Position numbers and translations under genes: made by a program. A stretch of DNA of 25,334 bases from the IMG/VR virus record IMGVR_UViG_3300032214_000724, positions 1 through 25,334 of that record; one strand, written 5' to 3'. This DNA comes from a virus. Positions 13,696 to 21,929 of the stretch are shown here, one piece after another. The notes beneath the pieces were generated by a model that saw only the letters and a program-made list of their open reading frames with translations, ran no database searches and was not told where the DNA came from. Within the stretch, counting starts at the first letter, position 1. Every line of letters starts with the position of its first letter.

Positions 13696-13724
13696 ATTAT
13701 ATCACACCTACTCCCATTTGTGCA
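13696..13724 (-). promoter_or_regulatory. Possible internal promoter before hldD
   Basis: On the - strand the gap before hldD contains an extended -10, TGATATAAT (TATAAT at 13701-13696). TGCACA (four of six matches to TTGACA) lies 17 bases upstream. The predicted start is near 13689. The -10 overlaps the stop codon of the kinase gene, so part of the match could be chance. Confidence 0.4.
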
Positions 13725-14425
13725 ACAACTTTTGAGGCACATAGATTTGCATATTCAATACTATCTCCAACATCATCAGTCTCTAAAAATTTAACTACAA
13801 ATGCAGATATGAAAGTATCTCCTGCACCAGATAAATCTTTTACTTCTACTTTCTTTGTTGGATATCTTTTTCCCCGATACTCACAACCCAATCCTCCCAT
13901 TGTATGAATAATTTTTTCTGATAACTCTTTAGTTAAAAATTGTTTTGAGTTTTCATATTCAACATCATTAATTTTAATGAATCTTGCTTTTTTCACCCAA
14001 TCTCCAAGAATTTTTTTAGTGTCTATAAAAACATTGTCATGATTAGAACAAATATATTCAATATCTTCTTCTGTTAAAAATCCTTTATTATAATCCGAAA
14101 TGACAACTACTTCACAATCTAAATCTATTTTTTTAACATTTGCTCTTTTTATTTCTTGAGTGGTATCAACTCTAAAAAACATATGATTAGTTTCTTGATG
14201 AACATATCTAGTTTTGGTTAGTTGATACCAATCTTTATTTGTATGAATATCAACTTTTCCATATATACTTTCAATATTTCTACGAACGTTCCCAGCCATT
14301 CCCGGATTTTCTCTTTGATCTATGATGTTTAATACTGGAACAGGTGCTTCCGGACATAATCTATTAGAATTACAATATACAAAAATGTCTCTGCAACTTT
14401 CACCAATGACTAAAATTTTTTTCAC
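13697..14425 (-). CDS. hldA: Heptose-7-phosphate kinase-like (HldA / N-terminal HldE), PfkB fold
   Basis: The 242-residue PfkB-family sugar kinase has NRLCPEAPVPVL (21-32) and NPGMAGNV (40-47), which are HldE-like substrate elements. DYNKGFLT (111-118) is the HldE lid-region motif, and DLSGAGDTF (198-206) holds the catalytic Asp203 and the anion hole. It should phosphorylate D-glycero-D-manno-heptose-7-phosphate at C1. It is about 70 residues shorter than typical HldE kinase domains, but the visible motifs are kept. It overlaps the upstream gene as ATGA. Confidence 0.85.
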   Translation of the reverse strand: MKKILVIGESCRDIFVYCNSNRLCPEAPVPVLNIIDQRENPGMAGNVRRNIESIYGKVDIHTNKDWYQLTKTRYVHQETNHMFFRVDTTQEIKRANVKKIDLDCEVVVISDYNKGFLTEEDIEYICSNHDNVFIDTKKILGDWVKKARFIKINDVEYENSKQFLTKELSEKIIHTMGGLGCEYRGKRYPTKKVEVKDLSGAGDTFISAFVVKFLETDDVGDSIEYANLCASKVVAQMGVGVI

Positions 14426-15270
14426 GGTTCTCCAATATAGGGTTTATAAAAATAAGCAATATCATTTGGAGAATGTGGAAGAAAGTGACAGCAATAATAA
14501 GCTGATTCGGAACCTACATTTTGTTTAATATTTGTATCATGAGTCTTCATGTATATTTTTTCTTTTGGAAGTCTGTTTGAGGCAAGAATACCACAAAAAG
14601 AATCGCACCCAGCATAGTAATCACAATGAGATGCTAAATTCACGACAAATTTAATATCTGGATTAATAAACAAAGAATAATTTGTTAAAGGTACATCAAT
14701 TTCACAATCAGATACCACAATAACTTTTAATCCAGTAGTATTTGATAATTTTTCAACAAAATCCCAATCAGAAGAATCTATAGTAGATATATCATTTCTT
14801 GGTCTGGTTGATGTTGGGTAATGAAATAAAATATAATTTCCCATTTCTGGATTTTTAGAATTTCTTATGAAAGAAGAACCATAATAAAATTCATTAAGAT
14901 CTTTTCCAGATCTGGACATTTTACCAACATCAAGAAATCTTTCTGCAGCATCAACTACTTGAATTTCTTCATTTTCAATACCAAATAATCTTAAACCAAT
15001 TTGAAAATTATTGGACATATCTGGCCTAAAATGCCAAAAAGGAATAGCAACTGGATCAAGAGTTGCCATTGCTTGTTTGCCAATCTCATCATCAATAACG
15101 TGTTGTTTTTTGAGATTGGGATATTCTGGATTATTTTCGAAAAGTGGAATTAAATTTTTACCAAATCTACAAGCCCAATAAATTTCAGAAATACTTTCCT
15201 TTTCTTCTGGCGATATCACAGTATCTAGGGACATCATATCACCAATACCAGTACAAATATAGGTTTTCAT
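14422..15270 (-). CDS. Hypothetical glycan-cluster protein, possibly GT9-like
   Basis: The frame opens with TTG at 15282, but GAGGT sits 6 bases before the ATG at 15270, so I choose 282 residues. The N-terminus KTYICTGIGDMMSLD and the C-terminal NLASHCDYYAGCDSFCGILA resemble the beginning and the DSG-type donor motif of GT9 heptosyltransferases (Rossmann GT-B). The similarity is by eye and the middle is unfamiliar. In a cluster that makes ADP-heptose, a heptosyltransferase would fit. No membrane segment or signal peptide is visible. Confidence 0.6.
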   Translation of the reverse strand: MKTYICTGIGDMMSLDTVISPEEKESISEIYWACRFGKNLIPLFENNPEYPNLKKQHVIDDEIGKQAMATLDPVAIPFWHFRPDMSNNFQIGLRLFGIENEEIQVVDAAERFLDVGKMSRSGKDLNEFYYGSSFIRNSKNPEMGNYILFHYPTSTRPRNDISTIDSSDWDFVEKLSNTTGLKVIVVSDCEIDVPLTNYSLFINPDIKFVVNLASHCDYYAGCDSFCGILASNRLPKEKIYMKTHDTNIKQNVGSESAYYCCHFLPHSPNDIAYFYKPYIGEP

Positions 15271-15278
15271 ATAATACC

Positions 15279-16472
15279 TCAATATCTAGATTTACGTTCA
15301 ATTAGCATCATTGGCTTTCCACTCTCAACAGCACCACGTACTGCTTTGAGAACATCTACGCCAGTCACAGGGTCAATCACAGGGAAACTCACTGCAGATC
15401 TAAACATATTAGTAAAGTCTTGTGAGTGTGTAATCCCAGAGTAGAAAGGTCCAGCATCAGCAGTCACGGCACGAATAATCACAGGAACTTTAAATTCGCC
15501 ATGAGAAATTCTTTCAATCTTATCAATGTGATTGATAATAGCATCTGCAGCAACTAACATAAAGTCATGACGTTCATAGTAAAGAACGGGAATGAATCCC
15601 TCAAATGACATACCAATCGCAAGTCCTGCCATAAGATTTTCGGCAACAGGAGTTTCAAGTTTCTGTTCTTTAGGAACACCCTTAAGAGTTCCCATTGCAT
15701 CGCCATAAGCAACATTATACCCAATGAAAATAGCGCCAGATTCACCAAGTTCTGTCATGGACTGAACGATAGCATCCTTGTATGAAATATCAGTTTGCTC
15801 AATTTCTGGATATACAAACTCCTGAAGAAGGGGGAAATATTCCTCATCAGTTTTCTTAACTGCCTTGGAAAGATCAATCATGCCAGGTTTACGGCAATGA
15901 GGATAGGTGCAATTATAAGTATATCGAATAACTGAAGGAGAGTTCCATTCAGGATGTGCTGTCTTGCCCCAACGATCAGAATTACTTGCCTCACAAGACC
16001 TATCGTTACTTTCGATTACAAAAGTGCAAGGAAGATCCCACCCATCAACATATCTGATTGCTTCTGCAAGATGTCCATTATCTTCAGTACCATCACCAAC
16101 AAAGCACCAAACTTTTTGACTAGAACCTTTACGTTTTAGAGCCCAAGCAATACCAGCAGCAATTGCTGGAGTTCCGCCAATAATAGCAGAAAGGAAGAAA
16201 TTGCGTTGCCTATCGTAGATAAACATGCTTCTTCCATTCAAAATTCTATCCTCCACATCTTCGGGAGGAACTCCATGAAGAAGGGCATGATAATGATTAC
16301 GATGATTTGAAATTACATAATCATCTTCATTAATGTTTTCAAAAATTTCAATCAGTTTATCTTCATTTCCCCCCGATAAATGAAAAAGAAATGGAAGTTT
16401 ATTATCGAGATATAGATCTCCAATATGGTCCTCAAAGGCAATCAGTTCTTCCTTAGTCCACTTCTTTCTCAT
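15279..16472 (-). CDS. Compact fused E1 alpha/beta thiamine-diphosphate enzyme
   Basis: In 397 residues this protein joins what are usually two chains. The alpha-like part (about 1-200) has GGTPAIAAGIAWALKRKG and the ThDP motif GDGT (126-129) to ESND (Asn156). The beta-like part (about 230-397) has KLETPVAENLMAGLAIGMSF with catalytic-type Glu278, and HIDKIERIS. The transketolase C-terminal domain of normal E1 beta is missing. Such enzymes cleave or form C-C bonds next to a carbonyl. Its overlap with the alcohol dehydrogenase gene (ATGA) suggests a shared path to an unusual sugar or acyl precursor. The exact reaction is unknown. Confidence 0.8.
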   Translation of the reverse strand: MRKKWTKEELIAFEDHIGDLYLDNKLPFLFHLSGGNEDKLIEIFENINEDDYVISNHRNHYHALLHGVPPEDVEDRILNGRSMFIYDRQRNFFLSAIIGGTPAIAAGIAWALKRKGSSQKVWCFVGDGTEDNGHLAEAIRYVDGWDLPCTFVIESNDRSCEASNSDRWGKTAHPEWNSPSVIRYTYNCTYPHCRKPGMIDLSKAVKKTDEEYFPLLQEFVYPEIEQTDISYKDAIVQSMTELGESGAIFIGYNVAYGDAMGTLKGVPKEQKLETPVAENLMAGLAIGMSFEGFIPVLYYERHDFMLVAADAIINHIDKIERISHGEFKVPVIIRAVTADAGPFYSGITHSQDFTNMFRSAVSFPVIDPVTGVDVLKAVRGAVESGKPMMLIERKSRY

Positions 16473-17488
16473 ACAAGTTCCTCTGCAATTTTAATCATAA
16501 TTCTACCAGCATTTCCAGTTTTTAGCAAATTAAATGCATCATTAATCTGGTCTAATGTAAATGTATGAGTTATTAGTTTACTTACATTCAATAGTCCCTC
16601 ATTATGCAATCTAATATATCGAGGAATATCTTCCTGAGGATTTGTTTTGCCACCTTGTGTTGCTTTAATACTTTGCCCAATACCATTAAAAAGATTGACA
16701 GCATTCATTACTTCAACAAACTTTCCTGGGGCAGGTTGTCCCACCAGAATCATTCTACCAGTATTTGATAGAATAGAAATACCTTGACTAATAACTTCAG
16801 GAATACCAGTAGTATCAATTACAATATCAACCTTACCTTCAATTTGATCGATAGAAGTATAAAACTTATTTGCACCAATATCAAGGCACATCTGCTCTTT
16901 ACTGAGATTATTATCCACTGCAATGATAGGACAAGCACTCTTCATTGCTGCTGCCTGAATCAAATTCAACCCAACACCACCAGTTCCAATAACTGCAACA
17001 CTCTCACCAAACTTCAGATCAACTTCATTATCAATAATTCCCATTGCAGTCGTAAGAGCACAACCAAGAATAGCACAAAGTTCTGGAGGAGTATCTTGAG
17101 GAACGCTGGTTAATCTATTTTCAGATACAATCGAATATTCGCTTAGAGTAGTTACTTTACCACTACTCATAGACTTTCCATCAAGAACATAACTTGGGAA
17201 TGGTGCCTCAATGCCAGTTCCAGGACGCCAGTGCATTACAACCTTATCACCAACCTTAACGGTTGTTACACCATCTCCAACTGCCTCAACAATTCCACAT
17301 CCTTCGTGCCCCATCAAATGAGGAAGAAACTTAGCATTTCCCTTGTGCCCCCTAATCTCATGAAGTTGAGCACCACAGAGACCACTCACAAGGATTTTAA
17401 CAAGAACTTGACCTACTTTTAATTCGGAAAGTTCTACATCTTTAATCACAAGTGGTTTATCAATTTCTACTAATACTGCTGCTTTCAT
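16469..17488 (-). CDS. Zinc-dependent alcohol/polyol dehydrogenase (MDR family)
   Basis: The 339-residue medium-chain dehydrogenase has the catalytic zinc site Cys38 (SGLCGAQLHE) and GHEGCGIVEAVG (His61, Glu62). Its Rossmann motif is AVIGTGGVGLN. The structural-zinc Cys cluster of many family members is absent; MHWRPGTGIEAPFPSYV occupies that region. It should interconvert an alcohol and a carbonyl with NAD(P). It is translated just before the fused E1-type enzyme, so the substrate may be the product or precursor of that enzyme (inference). The gap to the upstream gene is 5 bases. Confidence 0.88.
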   Translation of the reverse strand: MKAAVLVEIDKPLVIKDVELSELKVGQVLVKILVSGLCGAQLHEIRGHKGNAKFLPHLMGHEGCGIVEAVGDGVTTVKVGDKVVMHWRPGTGIEAPFPSYVLDGKSMSSGKVTTLSEYSIVSENRLTSVPQDTPPELCAILGCALTTAMGIIDNEVDLKFGESVAVIGTGGVGLNLIQAAAMKSACPIIAVDNNLSKEQMCLDIGANKFYTSIDQIEGKVDIVIDTTGIPEVISQGISILSNTGRMILVGQPAPGKFVEVMNAVNLFNGIGQSIKATQGGKTNPQEDIPRYIRLHNEGLLNVSKLITHTFTLDQINDAFNLLKTGNAGRIMIKIAEELV

Positions 17489-17493
17489 AATCT

Positions 17494-18249
17494 TTAATTA
17501 ATGTACTTCCATTTTTTACTGCAATGGTCCTTCATATAAGAAAAATCATTTGCTCTATTTTGTGGTGTTGGTTTTGCATAAATGTAAACATCGTCTAAAT
17601 TAAGCTTTTCTAAAATGTAATAAACAGATGTTTCTACGGTATGAATTTCTTTTGCATTTTCAAATACTTTAATCCAATCAAATAAATTTACATCATCATA
17701 AAATTCCATGTAAACATTTTGATAATCATTGCTTGGAACTAAATCCTCTCTAGTTCCATAATTAGGATATGTTCCAGAATTTTTATTGATAAGATTGTAT
17801 GGTTTTGTTATATCCAAACCAATTCTTTGAATTAAATTATTTTCTCTTTCTTCGTTTCTTTTAAAATTAAAATAATCTTTCCAATCTAAGTAATCAACAT
17901 TGCAAAAATCATACTTCATATGTCCATGTGCTAAGTTGTTATTATGGCACTTACATACTTTTTGAACATAGTCTGATGTTTGGAGTGGAACAAACAAATA
18001 CTCATCAGTTTGTTCCATATACATGTTATTTGAATTATAAACATGCTTATATGAAAAATCTAAATTTTCATCAATAAATTCAACATTTTCCGCAATTAAA
18101 TATTCTTTCAAATAAGAATATATTGACGATACTGGCCAAATGACCTTGTCACAATCAGTATCTGTCAAAACAGATTGTGCTATTTTTTGGCAGAAAAATA
18201 TATCCCCAATTCCTGCAGGTTGTTTAATTATACAAACTTTATTGCCCAT
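17494..18249 (-). CDS. Hypothetical glycan-cluster protein with GT9-like N-terminus
   Basis: The frame is open upstream, but the ATG at 18249 overlaps the previous TAA (TAATG), giving 251 residues. It begins KVCIIKQPAGIGDIFFCQKI, like the glycine-rich first strand and helix of GT9 heptosyltransferases. Near the end, AKEIHTVETSVYYILEKLNL resembles a degenerate GT-B donor motif. The middle is rich in Asn, Tyr and Asp and matches nothing I know. It is most likely a glycosyltransferase-related protein; heptose transfer is a guess from context. Confidence 0.6.
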   Translation of the reverse strand: MGNKVCIIKQPAGIGDIFFCQKIAQSVLTDTDCDKVIWPVSSIYSYLKEYLIAENVEFIDENLDFSYKHVYNSNNMYMEQTDEYLFVPLQTSDYVQKVCKCHNNNLAHGHMKYDFCNVDYLDWKDYFNFKRNEERENNLIQRIGLDITKPYNLINKNSGTYPNYGTREDLVPSNDYQNVYMEFYDDVNLFDWIKVFENAKEIHTVETSVYYILEKLNLDDVYIYAKPTPQNRANDFSYMKDHCSKKWKYIN

Positions 18250-18797
18250 TAATTTTCCTCCACATAGGCACCAAGAACATCGCAATCGGCACCATGATTA
18301 GTTTTAAAATCAATAAATTTATATTCAGGATTAATCTCTAAGATTTTTTGTTTTAGTTGTTCAAGGGTATTTGGAAAGTATTCGGGAATATCATCAATCA
18401 AAATATTATGAGTTTTAATCTTCGAGGTTTTAATTACATCAAGTTCTTCCAATGTAGGAACACCACCACCTTCAGCATGGGCATCCAACCAAAACAAAGA
18501 TTTTTTATCAAGTTGAGAAACTATTTCAGGAAGACAATCAAGAGATAATCCATTCCAAAGAAATACATTATCATTTTTTTCAAATTTATTCATACAATAT
18601 TCATATCTTTTTTGCATAAACTCACAACTTAAAACCTTTTCAAATCCAAGTTCAAGTGCAACTTCTACGCTACCACCAAAATTAGTTCCAGTTTCTACAA
18701 AATACTTACAATCTTTTTGAATACCAAAATATTCATAGACATAATACATAGGGTTTTTCCCCTCTGATGCAGCTCTATTGTATAATTCATTAGACAT
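18249..18797 (-). CDS. Class I SAM-dependent methyltransferase-like protein
   Basis: The 182-residue protein has YFVETGTNFGGSVEVALELG (residues 32-51), a motif I glycine loop with an unusual TGTNFGG form. SCE lies at the end of strand 2 (Glu59), and LFWLDAHAEGG (101-111) is in the motif IV position. Such proteins in polysaccharide clusters may methylate a sugar hydroxyl. No DNA methyltransferase motif is present. It overlaps the upstream GT10 gene by 8 bases. Confidence 0.75.
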   Translation of the reverse strand: MSNELYNRAASEGKNPMYYVYEYFGIQKDCKYFVETGTNFGGSVEVALELGFEKVLSCEFMQKRYEYCMNKFEKNDNVFLWNGLSLDCLPEIVSQLDKKSLFWLDAHAEGGGVPTLEELDVIKTSKIKTHNILIDDIPEYFPNTLEQLKQKILEINPEYKFIDFKTNHGADCDVLGAYVEEN

Positions 18798-19593
18798 TAA
18801 AATAATTCTCCCAAATAAAATCTTCTAAAATTTCCATTTTTTTAACTCTTTCCAAGTTATCTTGGATAGCGTCCATCTTACTATAATACAATTCATCAGA
18901 AATGTAAAACTCTTCTGTTAAATCTATAATTCCATCTTTATTGAAATAATTCCCAATATTTGGTGCGCCAAGATAAACGGGAATAGTTCCTGTGGCAAAA
19001 CAATCTAAAAGTTTTTCTGTGAAATATGTTTCATATTCAGCATTCTCAATCGCAATAGAAAACATATAATTACAAAGACCTTCTTCTTTAGTTGAAATTT
19101 CATTGAAACCACGTCCAAAGAAATCAACTTGATCTTTAAGTTTCTCAACCCATTCAAGACGCTTACGATGACCTTCGCACATATTTTTGTTGGAAGCAAT
19201 CATAGAAATGATTTTTGTTTTATCATATATCTTTAGATCTTTAATCCAAGTTCCTTGTGCAGGAACCCATTTAAATTTATCTGGATCAATCTCAATGAGT
19301 TCTTGATTGTGAGTAAAAATGATATCAAACGTATTCATTACTAAATTTGAATTCAACTTAACCCAATCAGTAACTTGGGGGAGAATTGCAGAAGATTCAA
19401 GAATCCAGGCATATTTGGGACCAGATCGCGAATCATCAAATGCTAGTCCAATAGCAGAATCGATATAAAAAGTTCCTTCACCCCCATCATCAACCCATTC
19501 AGTAAACTTAGAAACTTTTCCCGCCACTGAGCACCTAGGAGCACCAATATAATTAAAAGTATTCCCTACAAGATTAAACTTATGTTTTTGCAT
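18790..19593 (-). CDS. Glycosyltransferase family 10 (alpha-1,3/4-fucosyltransferase-like)
   Basis: The 267-residue protein has the hallmark GT10 C-terminal region: MFSIAIENAEYETYFTEKLL (from about residue 177) followed by DCFATGTIPVYLGAPNIGNY. This contains the conserved ENxxxxxYxTEK and PVYxGAP elements of the GDP-binding site. GT10 enzymes transfer L-fucose from GDP-L-fucose. As with the GT11 pair, the donor might be a related GDP-L-hexose made by the adjacent upstream epimerase gene, which it overlaps by 14 bases. Confidence 0.9.
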   Translation of the reverse strand: MQKHKFNLVGNTFNYIGAPRCSVAGKVSKFTEWVDDGGEGTFYIDSAIGLAFDDSRSGPKYAWILESSAILPQVTDWVKLNSNLVMNTFDIIFTHNQELIEIDPDKFKWVPAQGTWIKDLKIYDKTKIISMIASNKNMCEGHRKRLEWVEKLKDQVDFFGRGFNEISTKEEGLCNYMFSIAIENAEYETYFTEKLLDCFATGTIPVYLGAPNIGNYFNKDGIIDLTEEFYISDELYYSKMDAIQDNLERVKKMEILEDFIWENYFNV

Positions 19594-20629
19594 TTATTTG
19601 TTCCCTAATCCAATTGTAAGTTTTATGAATACCTTCTTCAAGAGATTGAGAATAGTCCCAGCCCAGTTCTTTACGAATCAAATCGTTGTTTGAGTTGCGA
19701 CCACGAACACCAAGAGGACCATTAATATGAGTTTTTTTAACTACTTTACCAGAAATCTTTTCAGCAGTCTCGACAAGTTGATTAATCGTTACCATTTCTT
19801 CCGATCCAATATTCACTGGACCAATGAATTCAGATTCCATCATACGACGAGTTGCTTCAATACACTCATCAATATAAAGGAATGAACGAGTTTGAAGACC
19901 ATCGCCCCATACTTCTATGGCACCACCTGTTTCGGGGAGGTATGCAACCTTTCTACAGATTGCTGCAGGTGCTTTCTCTCTCCCACCTTCCCATGTTCCT
20001 TCTGGACCAAAAATATTATGATAGCGAGCAACTCTAACAGGAATACCATAATTCCTGTGATAAGCAAAATACAGGCGTTCTGAGAAAAGTTTTTCCCACC
20101 CATACTCAGAGTCTGGGTCTGCTGGATAAGCAGTCTCTTCACGACAGTCAGGATTGTCTGGATCTAGTTGATTATATTCTGGATACATACACGCAGACCC
20201 AGAATAGAAAATTTTAGTTTTATTTACTTCTTTAAAGTCATTAAGTTGACGCTGTGCTTCAAGAACATTCAAATTAATTGATACTGAGTTGTGCATAATA
20301 TCTGCATCATTCTCGCCAGTAAACACAAATCCTGCTCCACCCATATCAGCAGCAAACTGATAAATCTCATCAAAAGTATCAATATACTTTGAAGGAACAA
20401 AATTATAAAAATTCCTATAAGGACCTTTATATTGAAGAACTCTTTCTACAAAATTTAAATCCCGCAGATCGCCAATAATAAATTCATGCGATTCGCTTTC
20501 AGAATATTCTGGAAGTTTAAGGTCCACTCCACGCACCCAATACCCCTCTGCTCGCAGTCTCTTTACCATGTGGCTTCCGATAAAACCACCAGCACCAAGA
20601 ACAAGTGCTGTTTTCTTATAATCACTCAT
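19580..20629 (-). CDS. GDP-mannose 3,5-epimerase-like SDR
   Basis: Started at the ATG at 20629 (overlapping the RfbH-like gene by 8 bases), the product has 349 residues. LVLGAGGFIGSHMVKRL is the NAD-binding motif. The stretches QFAADMGGAGFVFTGENDAD, FYSGSACMYPEYNQLDP, EYGWEK (Tyr176, Lys180) and RYHNIFGPEGTWEGGREKAP closely follow plant-type GDP-mannose 3,5-epimerase, including the catalytic-type Cys147. That enzyme turns GDP-D-mannose into GDP-L-galactose and some GDP-L-gulose. An earlier ATG at 20656 is possible but gives an unmatched extension. A related 3,5-epimerase or 4,6-active SDR remains possible. Confidence 0.85.
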   Translation of the reverse strand: MSDYKKTALVLGAGGFIGSHMVKRLRAEGYWVRGVDLKLPEYSESESHEFIIGDLRDLNFVERVLQYKGPYRNFYNFVPSKYIDTFDEIYQFAADMGGAGFVFTGENDADIMHNSVSINLNVLEAQRQLNDFKEVNKTKIFYSGSACMYPEYNQLDPDNPDCREETAYPADPDSEYGWEKLFSERLYFAYHRNYGIPVRVARYHNIFGPEGTWEGGREKAPAAICRKVAYLPETGGAIEVWGDGLQTRSFLYIDECIEATRRMMESEFIGPVNIGSEEMVTINQLVETAEKISGKVVKKTHINGPLGVRGRNSNNDLIRKELGWDYSQSLEEGIHKTYNWIREQINAKT

Positions 20630-21929
20630 GATGTCTAGTTTTATAGAGGTTAACAATTTCTTCTATGTATTCTATCATAGAATCAGTAATTACAGGAGAA
20701 CATCCAACAAAAAATACATTGTCCAAAACTTTCATTGCATTCGGATAATTAAATGCAGATTCTAAATGCCTATAAGCAGGATGTATAAGGAGATTCCCTG
20801 CAAAATAATTTCTGGTTTGAATTTTATTATCTTCCAGGAATTTAACAAGTTCAGTTTTATCTCTATCACAGATAATAGGAACACCAAACCAACTTGTTTC
20901 CGCATCTGGGAGTTCACCAACAACGCGAACTCCAGGAATTGTTTCAAAAATTTTATGAAGTCTTGATTTGTTGAATCTACGTTTTTGATGAATTTCATCA
21001 AACTTTTTAAGTTGAACAGATCCAATAGACCCAACCATATCAATCGGTTTTAAATTATAACCAATTTGACCAAAAACATATTTGTGATCGACAACTTTAT
21101 CATAACCAATAAGCCAATTATCAAATCGTTTCCCACAAGTTCCACAACTTAAAAGGTTTTGAGACCCCACACAGTAACAATCTCTACCCCACCAAGCAAA
21201 ACTACGAGCAAGATCTACAACTTCTTTGATGTTTGAAGATACCATACCACCTTCAATTGTAGTGATGTGGTGTGCAGGATAGAAAGAACATGATGCTGCA
21301 ACTGCATGATCAGTTAGATACTTTCCTTTCCACTTACTACCCAAACTATCACAATTATCTGCGATTAGGTGAATATTATATTCATCACATATATTAAGAA
21401 TTTCATCATAATTATATGCGTTTGCAAGAACTGGAGAAGAAAATAATGCTCTAGTTTTTGGAGTAATCTTGTTTCTTATTTGTTGCAAATCCCAATTAAG
21501 ATCTTGATAATTAATATCAACAAATACTGGTTTTAAATTATTCTGAATTATTGGATTTAGTGTGGTAGGAAACCCACAGACTGAGACGATAATTTCATCA
21601 TCATCTTCCCAAGAAAAATATTTTTTAAGTGCAGCAATCATCACAAGATTTGCAGAACTTCCGGAATTTACCATTACAGAATGTTCGAAGTTAAACTTTT
21701 TAGAAAACTCCTTTTCAAACCTATTAACACTTTCTCCAGAAGAAAGCCATTTTCCAGTAAAAAGGGTTTTCAGAGCTGCTTCAATTTCTTGGTTGTCCCA
21801 GTATGGACCAGAATAAAAGATATTACTTTCACCCTTTACATAATCATTGTTATAAAGATACGGAAAGAAGTTATCTTGCGTATCAAATAAATTATCAATA
21901 AATTGTTTTACTTGTTCTTTCATATTCAT
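20622..21929 (-). CDS. rfbH: RfbH-type 4-keto-6-deoxysugar 3-dehydratase (PMP and Fe-S)
   Basis: I start at the ATG at 21929, which overlaps the previous TGA as ATGA (435 residues). The fold is that of DegT/DnrJ/EryC1 aminotransferases, but FYPAHHITTIEGG has His220 where aminotransferases have the PLP lysine, as in RfbH/DdhC and ColD dehydratases. Cys193 (DNCDSLGS), Cys251 and Cys253 (GRDCYC) and Cys262/265 (SCGTCGKRF) fit, from memory, the [2Fe-2S] cysteine pattern of the E1 (RfbH) group rather than ColD. It should remove the C3 hydroxyl in 3,6-dideoxyhexose synthesis. No rfbF or rfbG or dedicated reductase is seen here. Confidence 0.88.
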   Translation of the reverse strand: MNMKEQVKQFIDNLFDTQDNFFPYLYNNDYVKGESNIFYSGPYWDNQEIEAALKTLFTGKWLSSGESVNRFEKEFSKKFNFEHSVMVNSGSSANLVMIAALKKYFSWEDDDEIIVSVCGFPTTLNPIIQNNLKPVFVDINYQDLNWDLQQIRNKITPKTRALFSSPVLANAYNYDEILNICDEYNIHLIADNCDSLGSKWKGKYLTDHAVAASCSFYPAHHITTIEGGMVSSNIKEVVDLARSFAWWGRDCYCVGSQNLLSCGTCGKRFDNWLIGYDKVVDHKYVFGQIGYNLKPIDMVGSIGSVQLKKFDEIHQKRRFNKSRLHKIFETIPGVRVVGELPDAETSWFGVPIICDRDKTELVKFLEDNKIQTRNYFAGNLLIHPAYRHLESAFNYPNAMKVLDNVFFVGCSPVITDSMIEYIEEIVNLYKTRHHE

